Positions 1-11,029 of a DNA stretch of 64,000 bases are shown in pieces. The stretch is from the NCBI GenBank assembly GCA_963678705.1, contig OY783213.1, positions 1 through 64,000 of the forward strand. Reading direction: 5' to 3'. The notes below the pieces were generated by a model. It searched no databases. It saw only the letters and a list, made by a program, of their open reading frames with translations, and had not been told where the DNA came from. Origin of the DNA: Panorpa germanica. Taxonomy: Eukaryota > Arthropoda > Insecta > Mecoptera > Panorpidae. Made by a program: the position numbers and the translations under genes. Positions within the stretch are counted from its first letter, which is position 1. The number at the start of each line of letters is the position of its first letter.

Positions 1-141
1 ATAAGTAAACAATATATATGGTTTTCTTGAAAATTGTGACTGATTGTTTATGAACAATCACACTATACCAAGATGACGCAAAAAGAAACATAACTTGTCG
101 CATATTATAATACTATATAAAATTTATAGAAATTCCAGGGT

Positions 142-473
142 GCATTTAATAATGTCTGGTGGCCAAGTGCCCTTCGAAGAATTAGGCCGGCAAAAATCTC
201 TAGGAACGTCTACTGCACTATCAAGAACTATATTTATTGTTAAACATTAATATTTCAAACCGATTACCGTTCCATGAAAAGAGGCAACTATCTAATGGTT
301 GTCCTCAACTCTGGAACATGGTATTCGACGAGGACCGTGTTTCTCACTCGAAAGGTTGTGTAAAGGTATGTTTTGATAAAATGTGTAGTTTCTTGAAGCT
401 ACACAAAATGGCTATATCTTTAAGTAAAACAAAGATGATGATCCTTGCCTTTGGCAAGACAGATGGGACTTAA
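142..473 (+). pseudogene. R1-clade reverse transcriptase fragment, short-family version (described once for all S units)
   Basis: This is a broken piece of the RT domain of a non-LTR retrotransposon. The frame begins at motif A, which reads AFNNVWWPSALRRIRP; active RTs have Asp where the first Asn stands. A stop follows at HC*, then a 2-bp insertion relative to family L (AAAAGAGGCAAC versus AAAAGGCAAC) shifts frame into QLSNGCPQLWNMVFDED. Seven residues after CPQ and 24 residues holding motif C are missing as clean in-frame deletions (21 and 72 bp). The end keeps KMAISLSKTKMMILAFG, matching the conserved SKTK segment after motif C, and then runs into TAA. The open frame 237-473 has only a TTG to start it, so translation is not supported. 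The same remnant lies at +141 to +472 of every S unit; per-unit coordinates are given in the unit entries. Confidence 0.85.
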
Positions 474-479
474 CAGAAA

Positions 480-592
480 AAGGAAGAACTACATATTTGT
501 TAACAAAGACGTTAATTTTGATTTGCAACACAAGTGGTACCTATCTACTGTGTGTGTGTTCGATCGGCATTTGCTACTTTAGGTAAAAAAAG
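480..592 (+). pseudogene. C-terminal pol remnant, short-family version
   Basis: Downstream of the RT remnant the sequence still aligns with the C-terminal part of family L. A frame reading DVNFDLQHKWYLSTVCV matches DVNIALQHKWFLSTMCV of the long units, where it leads to GSCYFR and a stop. In the S units a change at GATCGGCAT breaks the final part. The CRTVST region that should lie between RT and this segment is deleted. The same segment occurs at about +480 to +590 of each S unit. It is too short to be placed in a family on its own; homology to the L units is the evidence. Confidence 0.6.
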
Positions 593-770
593 TGATTAAA
601 AGTGAGAAATTAATTACGGAAATAAATTAAATATATTATATAAATACTTCTTCTAACGAAATGTATTTAAGTTTATTTTAATATTGTGCTAATTTGCTCT
701 AAAATAAGTGTTTTTAAAAACGTTTGACAGTTTGAAACCAGTGTTGAAAAATATAACTAAATATATATAT

Positions 771-787
771 GACGCGTACACGCGGTC
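771..787. other. CpG-rich inverted repeat CGCGT-AC-ACGCG
   Basis: GACGCGTACACGCGGTC contains 5-bp arms CGCGT and ACGCG separated by AC, and includes the hexamer ACGCGT. It is the most GC- and CpG-rich spot of an otherwise AT-rich spacer and is kept in nearly all S and L units (for example 51,664-51,677 in L), while flanking bases differ between the families. One S unit has TAGACGCG (near 9,600) and another ACACGAGG (near 10,705). Such conservation would fit a protein-binding site, but shared descent plus homogenisation could also explain it. Confidence 0.6.
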
Positions 788-932
788 TTATGAAAATAAC
801 CTCAAAACTGTAACTTTGTCGTTTTTAACATAAAACAATAATAAGTGCGATAGATAAAGAAATTGATAATAATTAAATTAGTGTTAGTGCTAAAACATCA
901 ACTGGTAAAGAAATTCAAGAAATCTGTAGACC

Positions 933-1006
933 TATATAAGAAAGACCTCATATAAACACTACAAATATACGGAAAACAAAATGTTGCTTATCACTATCAA
1001 GTAAGT
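933..1006 (+). promoter_or_regulatory. Promoter/first-exon-like module: TATATAAG, leader, ATG, GTAAGT
   Basis: Within 74 bp there is a TATA box (TATATAAG, 933-940), a second TATAAA (951-956), an ATG (981-983) that opens MLLITIK, and a perfect 5' splice-site hexamer GTAAGT (1001-1006) 20 bases after the ATG start. If not spliced the frame ends at once in TAA. Spacing TATA to ATG (about 45 bp) would suit a start of transcription near 965 and a very short leader. Genes with a tiny first coding exon of this kind are common among arthropod cuticular protein genes, but no second exon is visible. The module is present in nearly every S unit at about +932; in L units the TATA and GTAAGT remain, but ATG is replaced by AGG. 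Function is inference. Confidence 0.4.
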
Positions 1007-1054
1007 CAAATAACATTAACTATAAATAATATTAATACATAACAATTAGTTTAT

Positions 1055-1072
1055 ACTCGTAAAAAAGCGAGT
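1055..1072. repeat. Small hairpin ACTCG-loop-CGAGT (S units)
   Basis: Arms ACTCG and CGAGT enclose the 8-base loop TAAAAAAG. It sits between the GTAAGT hexamer and AATAAA of each S unit. Variants in the loop (TAAAAGAG in several units, GCAAG arm in two) show it is not strictly held. The L units have TATAAATGCGTG here and no stem. A weak 5-bp stem in an AT-rich sequence may be fortuitous. Confidence 0.35.
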
Positions 1073-1079
1073 TTCAAAT

Positions 1080-1085
1080 AATAAA
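1080..1085 (+). terminator. AATAAA polyadenylation-like signal
   Basis: AATAAA followed by GAGAGTGTATTAATTGTT gives a hexamer with a GT-rich downstream stretch, about 140 bp past the TATA box of the same unit. It recurs at about +1079 of almost all S units and at the equivalent place in L units; units ending near 13,236, 14,340, 26,476 and 31,993 have AAAAAA instead, and the one near 56,708 has AATACA. In AT-rich DNA such a hexamer is frequent by chance; only its position and recurrence make it notable. Confidence 0.35.
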
Positions 1086-2246
1086 GAGAGTGTATTAATT
1101 GTTATAAGTAAACAATATTTATGGTTTTCTTGAAAATTGTGACTGATTGTTCAATAACAATCACACTATACCAAGATGACGCAAAAAAAAACATAACTTG
1201 TCGCATATTATAATACTATATAGAATTTATAGAAATTCCAGGGTGCATTTAATAATGTCTGGTGGCCAAGTGCCCTTCGAAGAATTAGGCCGGCAAAAAT
1301 CTCTAGGAACGTCTACTACACTATAAAGAACTATATTCATTGTTGAACATTAATTTTACAAACCGATTACCGTTCCATGAAAAGAGGCAACTATCTAATG
1401 GTTGTCCTTAACTCTGGAACATGGTATTCGACGAGGACTGTGGTTCTCACTCGAAAGGTTGTGTATACGTTTGTTTTGATAAAATGTGTAGTTTCTTGAA
1501 GCTTCACAAAATGGCTATATCTTCAAGTAAAACAAAGATGATGATCCTTGCCTTTGGCAAGACAGATGGGACTTAACAGAAAAAGGAAGAACTACATATT
1601 TGTTAACAAAGACGTTAATTTTGATTTGCAACACAAGTGGTACCTATCTACTGTGTGTGTGTTCGATCGGCATCTGCTACTTTAGGTGAAAAAAGTGATT
1701 AAAAGTGAGAAATTAATTAAGGAAAAAAATTAAATATATTATATAAATACTTCTTCTAACGAAATGTATTTAAGTTTATTTTAATATTGTGCTAATTTGC
1801 TCTAAAATAAGTGTTTCTAAAAACGTTTGACAGTTAGAAACCAGTGTTGAAAAATATAACTAAATATATATATGACGCGTACACGCGGTCTTATGAAAAT
1901 AACCTCAAAACTGTAACTTTGTCGTTTTTGAGATAAAACAATAATAAGTGCGATAGATTAAGAAATTGATAATAATTAGATTAGTGTTAGTGCTAAAACA
2001 TCAACTGGTAAAGAAATTAAAGAAATCTGTAGACCTATATAAGAAAGACCTCATATAAACACTACAAATATACGACAAACAAAATGTTGCTTATCACTAT
2101 CAAGTAAGTCAAATAACATTAACTATAAATAATATTAATACATAACAATTAGTTTATACTCGTAAAAAAGCGAGTTTCAAATAATAAAGAGAGTGTATTA
2201 ATTGTTATAAGTAAACAATATATATGGTTTTCTTGAAAATTGTGAC

Positions 2247-2266
2247 TGATTGTTCATGAACAATCA
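2247..2266. repeat. Perfect 20-bp palindrome (S units)
   Basis: TGATTGTTCATGAACAATCA equals its own reverse complement, and GTG/CAC lie just outside it after a small bulge. Exact copies occur at +40 in at least a dozen S units (for example 3350-3369, 5556-5575) and in the hybrid unit at 48,815. Other S units carry one- to three-base variants (GAATAATCA, CATTAACAATCA). In L units only the central GTTCATGAAC is kept within TGATCGTTCATGAACATTCA. It can form a cruciform or bind a dimeric protein; neither is shown by the sequence. Confidence 0.75.
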
Positions 2267-3309
2267 CACTATACCAAGATGACGCAAAAAGAAACATAAC
2301 TTGTCGCATATTATAATACTATATAAAATTTATAGAAATTCCAGGGTGCATTTAATAATGTCTGGTAGCCAAGTGCCCTTCGAAGAATTAGGCCGTCAAA
2401 AATCTCTAGGAACGTCTACTGCACTATCAAGAACTATATTTATTGTTATACATTAATTTTACAAACCGATTACCGTTCCATGAAAAGAGGCAACTATCTA
2501 ATGGTTGTTCTTAACTCTGGAACATGGTATTCGACGAGGACTGTGTTTCTCACTCGATAGGTTGTGTAAACGTATGTTTTGATAAAATGTGTAGTTTCTT
2601 GAAGCTACACAAAATGGCTATATCTTTAAGTAAAACAAAGATGATGATCCTTGCCTTTGGCAAGACAGATGGGACTTAACAGAAAAAGGAAGAACTACAT
2701 ATTTGTTAACAAAGACGTTAATTTTGATTTGCAACACAAGTGGTACCTATCTACTGTGTGTGTGTTCGATCGGCATTTGCTACTTTAGGTGAAAAAAGTG
2801 ATTAAAAGTGAGAAATTAATTACGGAAATAAATTAAATATATTATATAAATACTTCTTCTAACGAAATGTATTTAAGTTTATTTTAATATTGTGCTAATT
2901 TGCTCTAAAATAAGTGTTTTTAAAAACGTTTGACAGTTAGAAACCAGTGTTGAAAAATATAACTAAATATATATATGACGCGTACACGCGGTCTTATGAA
3001 AATAACCTCAAAACTGTAACTTTGTCGTTTTTGAGATAAAACAATAATAAGTGCGATAGATTAAGAAATTGATAATAATTAGATTAGTGTTAGTGCTAAA
3101 ACATCAACTGGTAAAGAAATTAAAGAAATCTGTAGACCTATATAAGAAAGACCTCATATAAACACTACAAATATACGACAAACAAAATGTTGCTTATCAC
3201 TATCAAGTAAGTCAAATAACATTAACTATAAATAATATTAATACATAACAATTAGTTTATACTCGTAAAAAAGCGAGTTTCAAATAATAAAGAGAGTGTA
3301 TTAATTGTT

Positions 3310-6300
3310 ATAAGTAAACAATATATATGGTTTTCTTGAAAATTGTGACTGATTGTTCATGAACAATCACACTATACCAAGATGACGCAAAAAGAAACAT
3401 AACTTGTCGCATATTATAATACTATATAAAATTTATAGAAATTCCAGGGTGCATTTAATAATGTCTGGTGGCCAAGTGCCCTTCGAAGAATTAGGCCGGC
3501 AAAAATCTCTAGGAACGTCTACTGCACTATCAAGAACTATATTTATTGTTAAACATTAATATTTCAAACCGATTACCGTTCCATGAAAAGAGGCAACTAT
3601 CTAATGGTTGTCCTCAACTCTGGAACATGGTATTCGACGAGGACCGTGTTTCTCACTCGAAAGGTTGTGTAAAGGTATGTTTTGATAAAATGTGTAGTTT
3701 CTTGAAGCTACACAAAATGGCTATATCTTTAAGTAAAACAAAGATGATGATCCTTGCCTTTGGCAAGACAGATGGGACTTAACAGAAAAAGGAAGAACTA
3801 CATATTTGTTAACAAAGACGTTAATTTTGATTTGCAACACAAGTGGTACCTATCTACTGTGTGTGTGTTCGATCGGCATTTGCTACTTTAGGTGAAAAAA
3901 GTGATTAAAAGTGAGAAATTATTTACGGAAATAAATTAAATATATTATATAAATACTTCTTCTAACGAAATGTATTTAAGTTTATTTTAATATTGTGCTA
4001 ATTTGCTCTAAAATAAGTGTTTTTAAAAACGTTTGACAGTTTGAAACCAGTGTTGAAAAATATAACTAAATATATATATGACGCGTACACGCGGTCTTAT
4101 GAAAATAACCTCAAAACTGTAACTTTGTCGTTTTTAACATAAAACAATAATAAGTGCGATAGATAAAGAAATTGATAATAATTAAATTAGTGTTAGTGCT
4201 AAAACATCAACTGGTAAAGAAATTCAAGAAATCTGTAGACCTATATAAGAAAGACCTCATATAAACACTACAAATATACGGAAAACAAAATGTTGCTTAT
4301 CACTATCAAGTAAGTCAAATAACATTAACTATAAATAATATTAATACATAACAATTAGTTTATACTCGTAAAAAAGCGAGTTTCAAATAATAAAGAGAGT
4401 GTATTAATTGTTATAAGTAAACAATATTTATGGTTTTCTTGAAAATTGTGACTGATTGTTCAATAACAATCACACTATACCAAGATGACGCAAAAAAAAA
4501 CATAACTTGTCGCATATTATAATACTATATAGAATTTATAGAAATTCCAGGGTGCATTTAATAATGTCTGGTGGCCAAGTGCCCTTCGAAGAATTAGGCC
4601 GGCAAAAATCTCTAGGAACGTCTACTACACTATAAAGAACTATATTCATTGTTGAACATTAATTTTACAAACCGATTACCGTTCCATGAAAAGAGGCAAC
4701 TATCTAATGGTTGTCCTTAACTCTGGAACATGGTATTCGACGAGGACTGTGGTTCTCACTCGAAAGGTTGTGTATACGTTTGTTTTGATAAAATGTGTAG
4801 TTTCTTGAAGCTTCACAAAATGGCTATATCTTCAAGTAAAACAAAGATGATGATCCTTGCCTTTGGCAAGACAGATGGGACTTAACAGAAAAAGGAAGAA
4901 CTACATATTTGTTAACAAAGACGTTAATTTTGATTTGCAACACAAGTGGTACCTATCTACTGTGTGTGTGTTCGATCGGCATCTGCTACTTTAGGTGAAA
5001 AAAGTGATTAAAAGTGAGAAATTAATTAAGGAAAAAAATTAAATATATTATATAAATACTTCTTCTAACGAAATGTATTTAAGTTTATTTTAATATTGTG
5101 CTAATTTGCTCTAAAATAAGTGTTTCTAAAAACGTTTGACAGTTAGAAACCAGTGTTGAAAAATATAACTAAATATATATATGACGCGTACACGCGGTCT
5201 TATGAAAATAACCTCAAAACTGTAACTTTGTCGTTTTTGAGATAAAACAATAATAAGTGCGATAGATTAAGAAATTGATAATAATTAGATTAGTGTTAGT
5301 GCTAAAACATCAACTGGTAAAGAAATTAAAGAAATCTGTAGACCTATATAAGAAAGACCTCATATAAACACTACAAATATACGACAAACAAAATGTTGCT
5401 TATCACTATCAAGTAAGTCAAATAACATTAACTATAAATAATAATAATACATAACAATTAGTTTATACTCGTAAAAAAGCGAGTTTCAAATAATAAAGAG
5501 AGTGTATTAATTGTTATAAGTAAACAATATATATGGTTTTCTTGAAAATTGTGACTGATTGTTCATGAACAATCACACTATACCAAGATGACGCAAAAAG
5601 AAACATAACTTGTCGCATATTATAATACTATATAAAATTTATAGAAATTCCAGGGTGCATTTAATAATGTCTGGTGGCCAAGTGCCCTTCGAAGAATTAG
5701 GCCGTCAAAAATCTCTAGGAACGTCTACTGCACTATCAAGAACTATATTTATTGTTATACATTAATTTTACAAACCGATTACCGTTCCATGAAAAGAGGC
5801 AACTATCTAATGGTTGTTCTTAACTCTGGAACATGGTATTCGACGAGGACTGTGTTTCTCACTCGATAGGTTGTGTAAACGTATGTTTTGATAAAATGTG
5901 TAGTTTCTTGAAGCTACACAAAATGGCTATATCTTTAAGTAAAACAAAGATGATGATCCTTGCCTTTGGCAAGACAGATGGGACTTAACAGAAAAAGGAA
6001 GAACTACATATTTGTTAACAAAGACGTTAATTTTGATTTGCAACACAAGTGGTACCTATCTACTGTGTGTGTGTTCGATCGGCATTTGCTACTTTAGGTG
6101 AAAAAAGTGATTAAAAGTGAGAAATTAATTACGGAAATAAATTAAATATATTATATAAATACTTCTTCTAACGAAATGTATTTAAGTTTATTTTAATATT
6201 GTGCTAATTTGCTCTAAAATAAGTGTTTTTAAAAACGTTTGACAGTTAGAAACCAGTGTTGAAAAATATAACTAAATATATATATGACGCGTACACGCGG

Positions 6301-6618
6301 TCTTATGAAAATAACCTCAAAACTGTAACTTTGTCGTTTTTGAGATAAAACAATAATAAGTGCGATAGATAAAGAAATTGATAATAATTAGATTAGTGTT
6401 AGTGCTAAAACATCAACTGGTAAAGAAATTCAAGAAATCTGTAGACCTATATAAGGAAGACCTCATATAAACACTACAAATATACGGAAAACAAAATGTT
6501 GCTTATCACTATAAAGTAAGTCAAATAACATTAACTATAAATAATATTAATACATAACAATTAGTTTATACTCGTAAAAAAGCGAGTTTCAAATAATAAA
6601 GAGAGTGTATTAATTGTT
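3310..6618 (+). repeat. Higher-order repeat: 3,309-bp trimer, copy 2
   Basis: Units start at 3310, 4413 and 5516. The match to copy 1 is close to perfect until about 6,360, where the third unit changes to GATAGATAAAG and GGAAGACC, the variants of the following units, so the duplication or a later conversion tract ends inside it. RT remnants: 3546-3782 (open, same translation as in copy 1), about 4649-4885 and about 5752-5988 (both with stops). Confidence 0.9.
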
Positions 6619-7722
6619 ATAAGTAAACAATATATATGGTTTTCTTGAAAAGTGTGACTGATTGTTCATGAATAATCACACTATACCAAGATAACGCGAA
6701 AAAAAAACATAACTTGTCGCATATTACAATACTATATAGAATTTATAGAAATTCCAGGATGCATTTAATAATATCTGGTGGCCAAGTGCCCTTTGAAGAA
6801 TTAGGCCGGCAAAAATCTCTAGGAACGTCTACTGCACTATAAAGAACTATATTCATTGTTGAACATTAATTTTACAAACCGATTACCGTTCCATGAAAAG
6901 AGGCAACTATCTAATGGTTGTCCTCAACTCTGGAACATGGTATTCGACGAGGACTGTGGTTCTCACTCGAAAGGTTGTGTAAACGTATGTTTTGATAAAA
7001 TGTGTAGTTTCTTGAAGCTACACAAAATGGCTATATCTTCAAGTAAAACAAAGATGATGATCCTTGCCTTTGGCAAGACAGATGGGACTTAACAGAAAAA
7101 GGAAGAACTACATATTTGTTAACAAAGACGTTAATTTTGATTTGCAACACAAGTGGTACCTATCTACTGTGTGTGTGTTCGATCGGCATTTGCTACTTTA
7201 GGTGAAAAAAGTGATTAAAAGTGAGAAATTAATTACAAAAATAAATTAAATATATTATATAAATACTTCTTCTAACGAAATGTATTTAAGTTTATTTTAA
7301 TATTGTGCTAATTTGCTCTAAAATAAGTGTTTTTAAAAACGTTTGACAGTTAGAAACCAGTGTTGAAAAATATAACTAAATATATATATGACGCGTACAC
7401 GCGGTCTTATGAAAATAACCTCAAAACTGTAACTTTGTCGTTTTTGAGATAAAACAATAATAAGTGCGATAGATAAAGAAATTGATAATAATTAGATTAG
7501 TGTTAGTGCTAAAACATCAACTGGTAAAGAAATTCAAGAAATCTGTAGACCTATATAAGGAAGACCTCATATAAACACTACAAATATACGGAAAACAAAA
7601 TGTTGCTTATCACTATCAAGTAAGTCAAATAACATTAACTATAAATAGTATTAATACATAACAATTAGTTTATACTCGTAAAAAAGCGAGTTTCAAATAA
7701 TAAAGAGAGTGTATTAATTGTT
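6619..7722 (+). repeat. S unit, type c
   Basis: 1,104 bp. Diagnostic changes are CAGGATGCATTTAATAATATC and CCCTTTGAAG. RT remnant 6856-7092 is open from TTG. It is a near-exact copy of the next unit, so this is a single-monomer tandem duplication. Confidence 0.9.
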
Positions 7723-8826
7723 AGAAGTAAACAATATATATGGTTTTCTTGAAAAGTGTGACTGATTGTTCATGAATAATCACACTATACCAAGATAACG
7801 CGAAAAAAAAACATAACTTGTCGCATATTACAATACTATATAGAATTTATAGAAATTCCAGGATGCATTTAATAATATCTGGTGGCCAAGTGCCCTTTGA
7901 AGAATTAGGCCGGCAAAAATCTCTAGGAACGTCTACTGCACTATAAAGAACTATATTCATTGTTGAACATTAATTTTACAAACCGATTACCGTTCCATGA
8001 AAAGAGGCAACTATCTAATGGTTGTCCTCAACTCTGGAACATGGTATTCGACGAGGACTGTGGTTCTCACTCGAAAGGTTGTGTAAACGTATGTTTTGAT
8101 AAAATGTGTAGTTTCTTGAAGCTACACAAAATGGCTATATCTTCAAGTAAAACAAAGATGATGATCCTTGCCTTTGGCAAGACAGATGGGACTTAACAGA
8201 AAAAGGAAGAACTACATATTTGTTAACAAAGACGTTAATTTTGATTTGCAACACAAGTGGTACCTATCTACTGTGTGTGTGTTCGATCGGCATTTGCTAC
8301 TTTAGGTGAAAAAAGTGATTAAAAGTGAGAAATTAATTACAAAAATAAATTAAATATATTATATAAATACTTCTTCTAACGAAATGTATTTAAGTTTATT
8401 TTAATATTGTGCTAATTTGCTCTAAAATAAGTGTTTTTAAAAACGTTTGACAGTTAGAAACCAGTGTTGAAAAATATAACTAAATATATATATGACGCGT
8501 ACACGCGGTCTTATGAAAATAACCTCAAAACTGTAACTTTGTCGTTTTTGACATAAAACAATAATAAGTGCGATAGATAAAGAAATTGATAATAATTAGA
8601 TTAGTGTTAGTGCTAAAACATCAACTGGTAAAGAAATTCAAGAAATCTGTAGACCTATATAAGGAAGACCTCATATAAACACTACAAATATACGGAAAAC
8701 AAAATGTTGCTTATCACTATCAAGTAAGTCAAATAACATTAACTATAAATAATCTTAATACATAACAATTAGTTTATACTCGTAAAAAAGCGAGTTTCAA
8801 ATAATAAAGAGAGTGTATTAATTGTT
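7723..8826 (+). repeat. S unit, type c (twin of the preceding unit)
   Basis: 1,104 bp; begins with the variant AGAAGTAAAC. RT remnant 7960-8196 has the same translation as the previous unit. The two differ at only a few sites, such as TTTGAGATAAAA versus TTTGACATAAAA near 8,548. The same variant set returns at 22,065. Confidence 0.9.
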
Positions 8827-9927
8827 ATAAGTAAACAATATATATGGTTTTCTTGAAAATTGTGACTGATTGTTCATTAACAATCACACTATACCAAGAT
8901 GACGCAAAAAAAACATAACTTGTCGCATATTATAATACTATATAGAATTTATAGAAATTCCAGGGTGCATTTAATAATGTCTGGTGGCCAAGTGCCCTTC
9001 GAAGAATTAGGCCAGCAAAAATATCTAGGAACGTCTACTGCACTATGAAGAACTATATTCATTGTTAAACATTAATTTTACAAACCGATTACCGTTCCAT
9101 GAAAAGAGGCAACTATCTAATGGTTGTCCTCAACTCTGGAACATGGTATTCGACGAGGACTGTGTTTCTCACTCGAAAGGTTGTGTAAACGTATGTTTTG
9201 ATAAAATGTGTAGTTTCTTGAAGCTGCACAAAATGGCTATATCTTTAAGTAAAACAAAGATGATGATCCTTGCCTTTGGCAAGACAGATGGGACTTAACA
9301 GAAAAAGGAAGAACTACATATTTGTTAACAAAGACGTTAATTTTGATTTGCAACACAAGTAGTACCTATCTACTGTGTGTGTGTTCGATCGGCATCTGCT
9401 ACTTTAGGTGAAAAAAGTGATTAAAAGTGAAAAATTAATTACGGAAAAAATTAAATATATTATATAAATACTTCTTCTAAAGAAATGTAATTAAATTTAT
9501 TTTAATATTGTGCTAATTTGCTCTAAAATAAGTGTTTTTAAAAACATTTGACAGTTAGAAACCAGTGTTGAAAAATATAACTAAATATATATATGACGCG
9601 TAGACGCGGTCTTATGAAAATAACCTCAAAACTGTAACTTTGTCGTTTTTGAGATAAAACAATAATAAGTGCGATAGATAAAGAAATTGATAATAATTAG
9701 ATTAGTGTTAGTGCTAAAACATCAACTGGTAAAGAAATTCAAGAAATCTGTAGACCTATATAAGGAAGACCTCATATAAACACTACAAATATACGGAAAA
9801 CAAAATGTTGCTGATCACTATCAAGTAAGTCAAATAACATTACCTATAAATAATATTAATACATAACAATTAGTTTATACTCGTAAAAAAGCGAGTTTTA
9901 AATAATAAAGAGAGTGTATTAATTGTT
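8827..9927 (+). repeat. S unit, type d
   Basis: 1,101 bp. Marks are CACTATGAAG, GAAGCTGCACAAAATGG and AAAGAAATGTAATTAAATTT. RT remnant 9062-9298 is open. The same marks recur in the unit at 23,168, about 14.3 kb downstream. Confidence 0.88.
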
Positions 9928-11029
9928 ATAAGTAAACAATATATATGGTTTTCTTGAAAATTGTGACTGATTGTTCATGAACAATCACACTATACCAAGA
10001 TGAAGCAAAAAGAAACATAACTTGTCGCATATTATAATACTATATAGAATTTATAGAAATTCCAGGGTGCATTTAATAATGTCTGGTGGCCAAGTGCCCT
10101 TCGAAGAATTAGGCCGGCAAAAATCTCTAGGAACGTCTCTTGCACTATGAAGAACTATATTCATTGTTAAACATTAATTCTACAAACCGATTTCCGTTCC
10201 ATGAAAAGAGGCAACTATCTAATGGTTGTCCTCAACTCTGGAACATGGTATTCGACGAGGACTGTGTTTTTACTCGAATGGTTGTGTAAACGTATGTTTT
10301 GATAAAATGTGTAGTTTCTTGAAGCTACACAAAATGGCTATATCTTTAAGTAAAACAAAGATGATGATCCTTGCCTTTGGCAAGACAGATGGGACTTAAC
10401 AGAAAAAGGAAGAACTACATATTTGTTAACAAAGACGTTAATTTTGATTTGCAACACAAGTGGTACCTATCTACTGTGTGTGTGTTCGATCGGCATCTGC
10501 TACTTTAGGTGAAAAAAGTGATTAAAAGTGAGAAATTAATTAAGGAAAAAAATTAAATATATTTTATAAATACTTCTTCTAAAGAAATGTAATTAAATTT
10601 ATTTTAATATTGTGGTAATTTGCTCTAAAATAAGTGTTTTTAAAAACATTTGACAGTTAGAAACCAGTGTTGAAAAATATAACTAAATCTATATATGACG
10701 CGTACACGAGGTCTTATGAAAATAACCTCAAAACTGTAACTTTGTCGTTTTTGAGATAAAACAATAATAAGTGCGATAGATAAAGAAATTGATAATAATT
10801 AGATTAGTGTTAGTGCTAAAACATCAACTGGTAAAGAAATTCAAGAAATCTGTAGACCTATATAAGGAAGACCTCATATAAACACTACAAATATACGGAA
10901 AACAAAATGTTGCTGATCACTATCAAGTAAGTCAAATAACATTACCTATAAATAATATTAATGCATAACAATTAGTTTATACTCGTAAAAAAGCGAGTTT
11001 CAAATAATAAAGAGAGTGTATTAATTGTT
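9928..11029 (+). repeat. S unit, type d, frame broken
   Basis: 1,102 bp. Contains CTCTTGCACTATGAAG, the changed CCGATTTCCG, and a shortened T run (GTGTTTTTACTCG) that shifts the RT remnant (about 10,163-10,399) out of frame. It carries the exact 20-bp palindrome. The CpG element reads CGTACACGAGG. Confidence 0.88.

Larger units (their letters stand above)
1..3309 (+). repeat. Higher-order repeat: 3,309-bp trimer, copy 1
   Basis: Units start at 1, 1104 and 2207 (types a, b, a). The same three variants recur exactly 3,309 bp downstream: GTAAAGGTATG in the first unit, GTATACGTTTG in the second, CACTCGATAGG plus a TTCTTAAC stop in the third. RT remnants: 237-473 (open), about 1340-1576 (stop at CCTTAAC), about 2443-2679 (stop at TTCTTAAC). 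Confidence 0.9.

Noticed and set aside
237-473. Repeated 77-78-codon open frames in the S units as a family of small protein genes
   Set aside because: They begin at TTG, their first ~13 residues are out of frame with the RT homology, and the remainder is the RT remnant. Several units carry stops or frameshifts in the same place.
2348-2440. Short frame starting ATGTCTGGTGGCC, conserved in both families
   Set aside because: In the neighbouring frame the same bases encode the RT motif A region (DNVWWP in L), which explains the conservation.
6690-6710. Variable A-run after GATAACGCG as a functional tract
   Set aside because: Length varies from unit to unit (also GCAAAAAGAAAC forms), as expected of slippage in a homopolymer.
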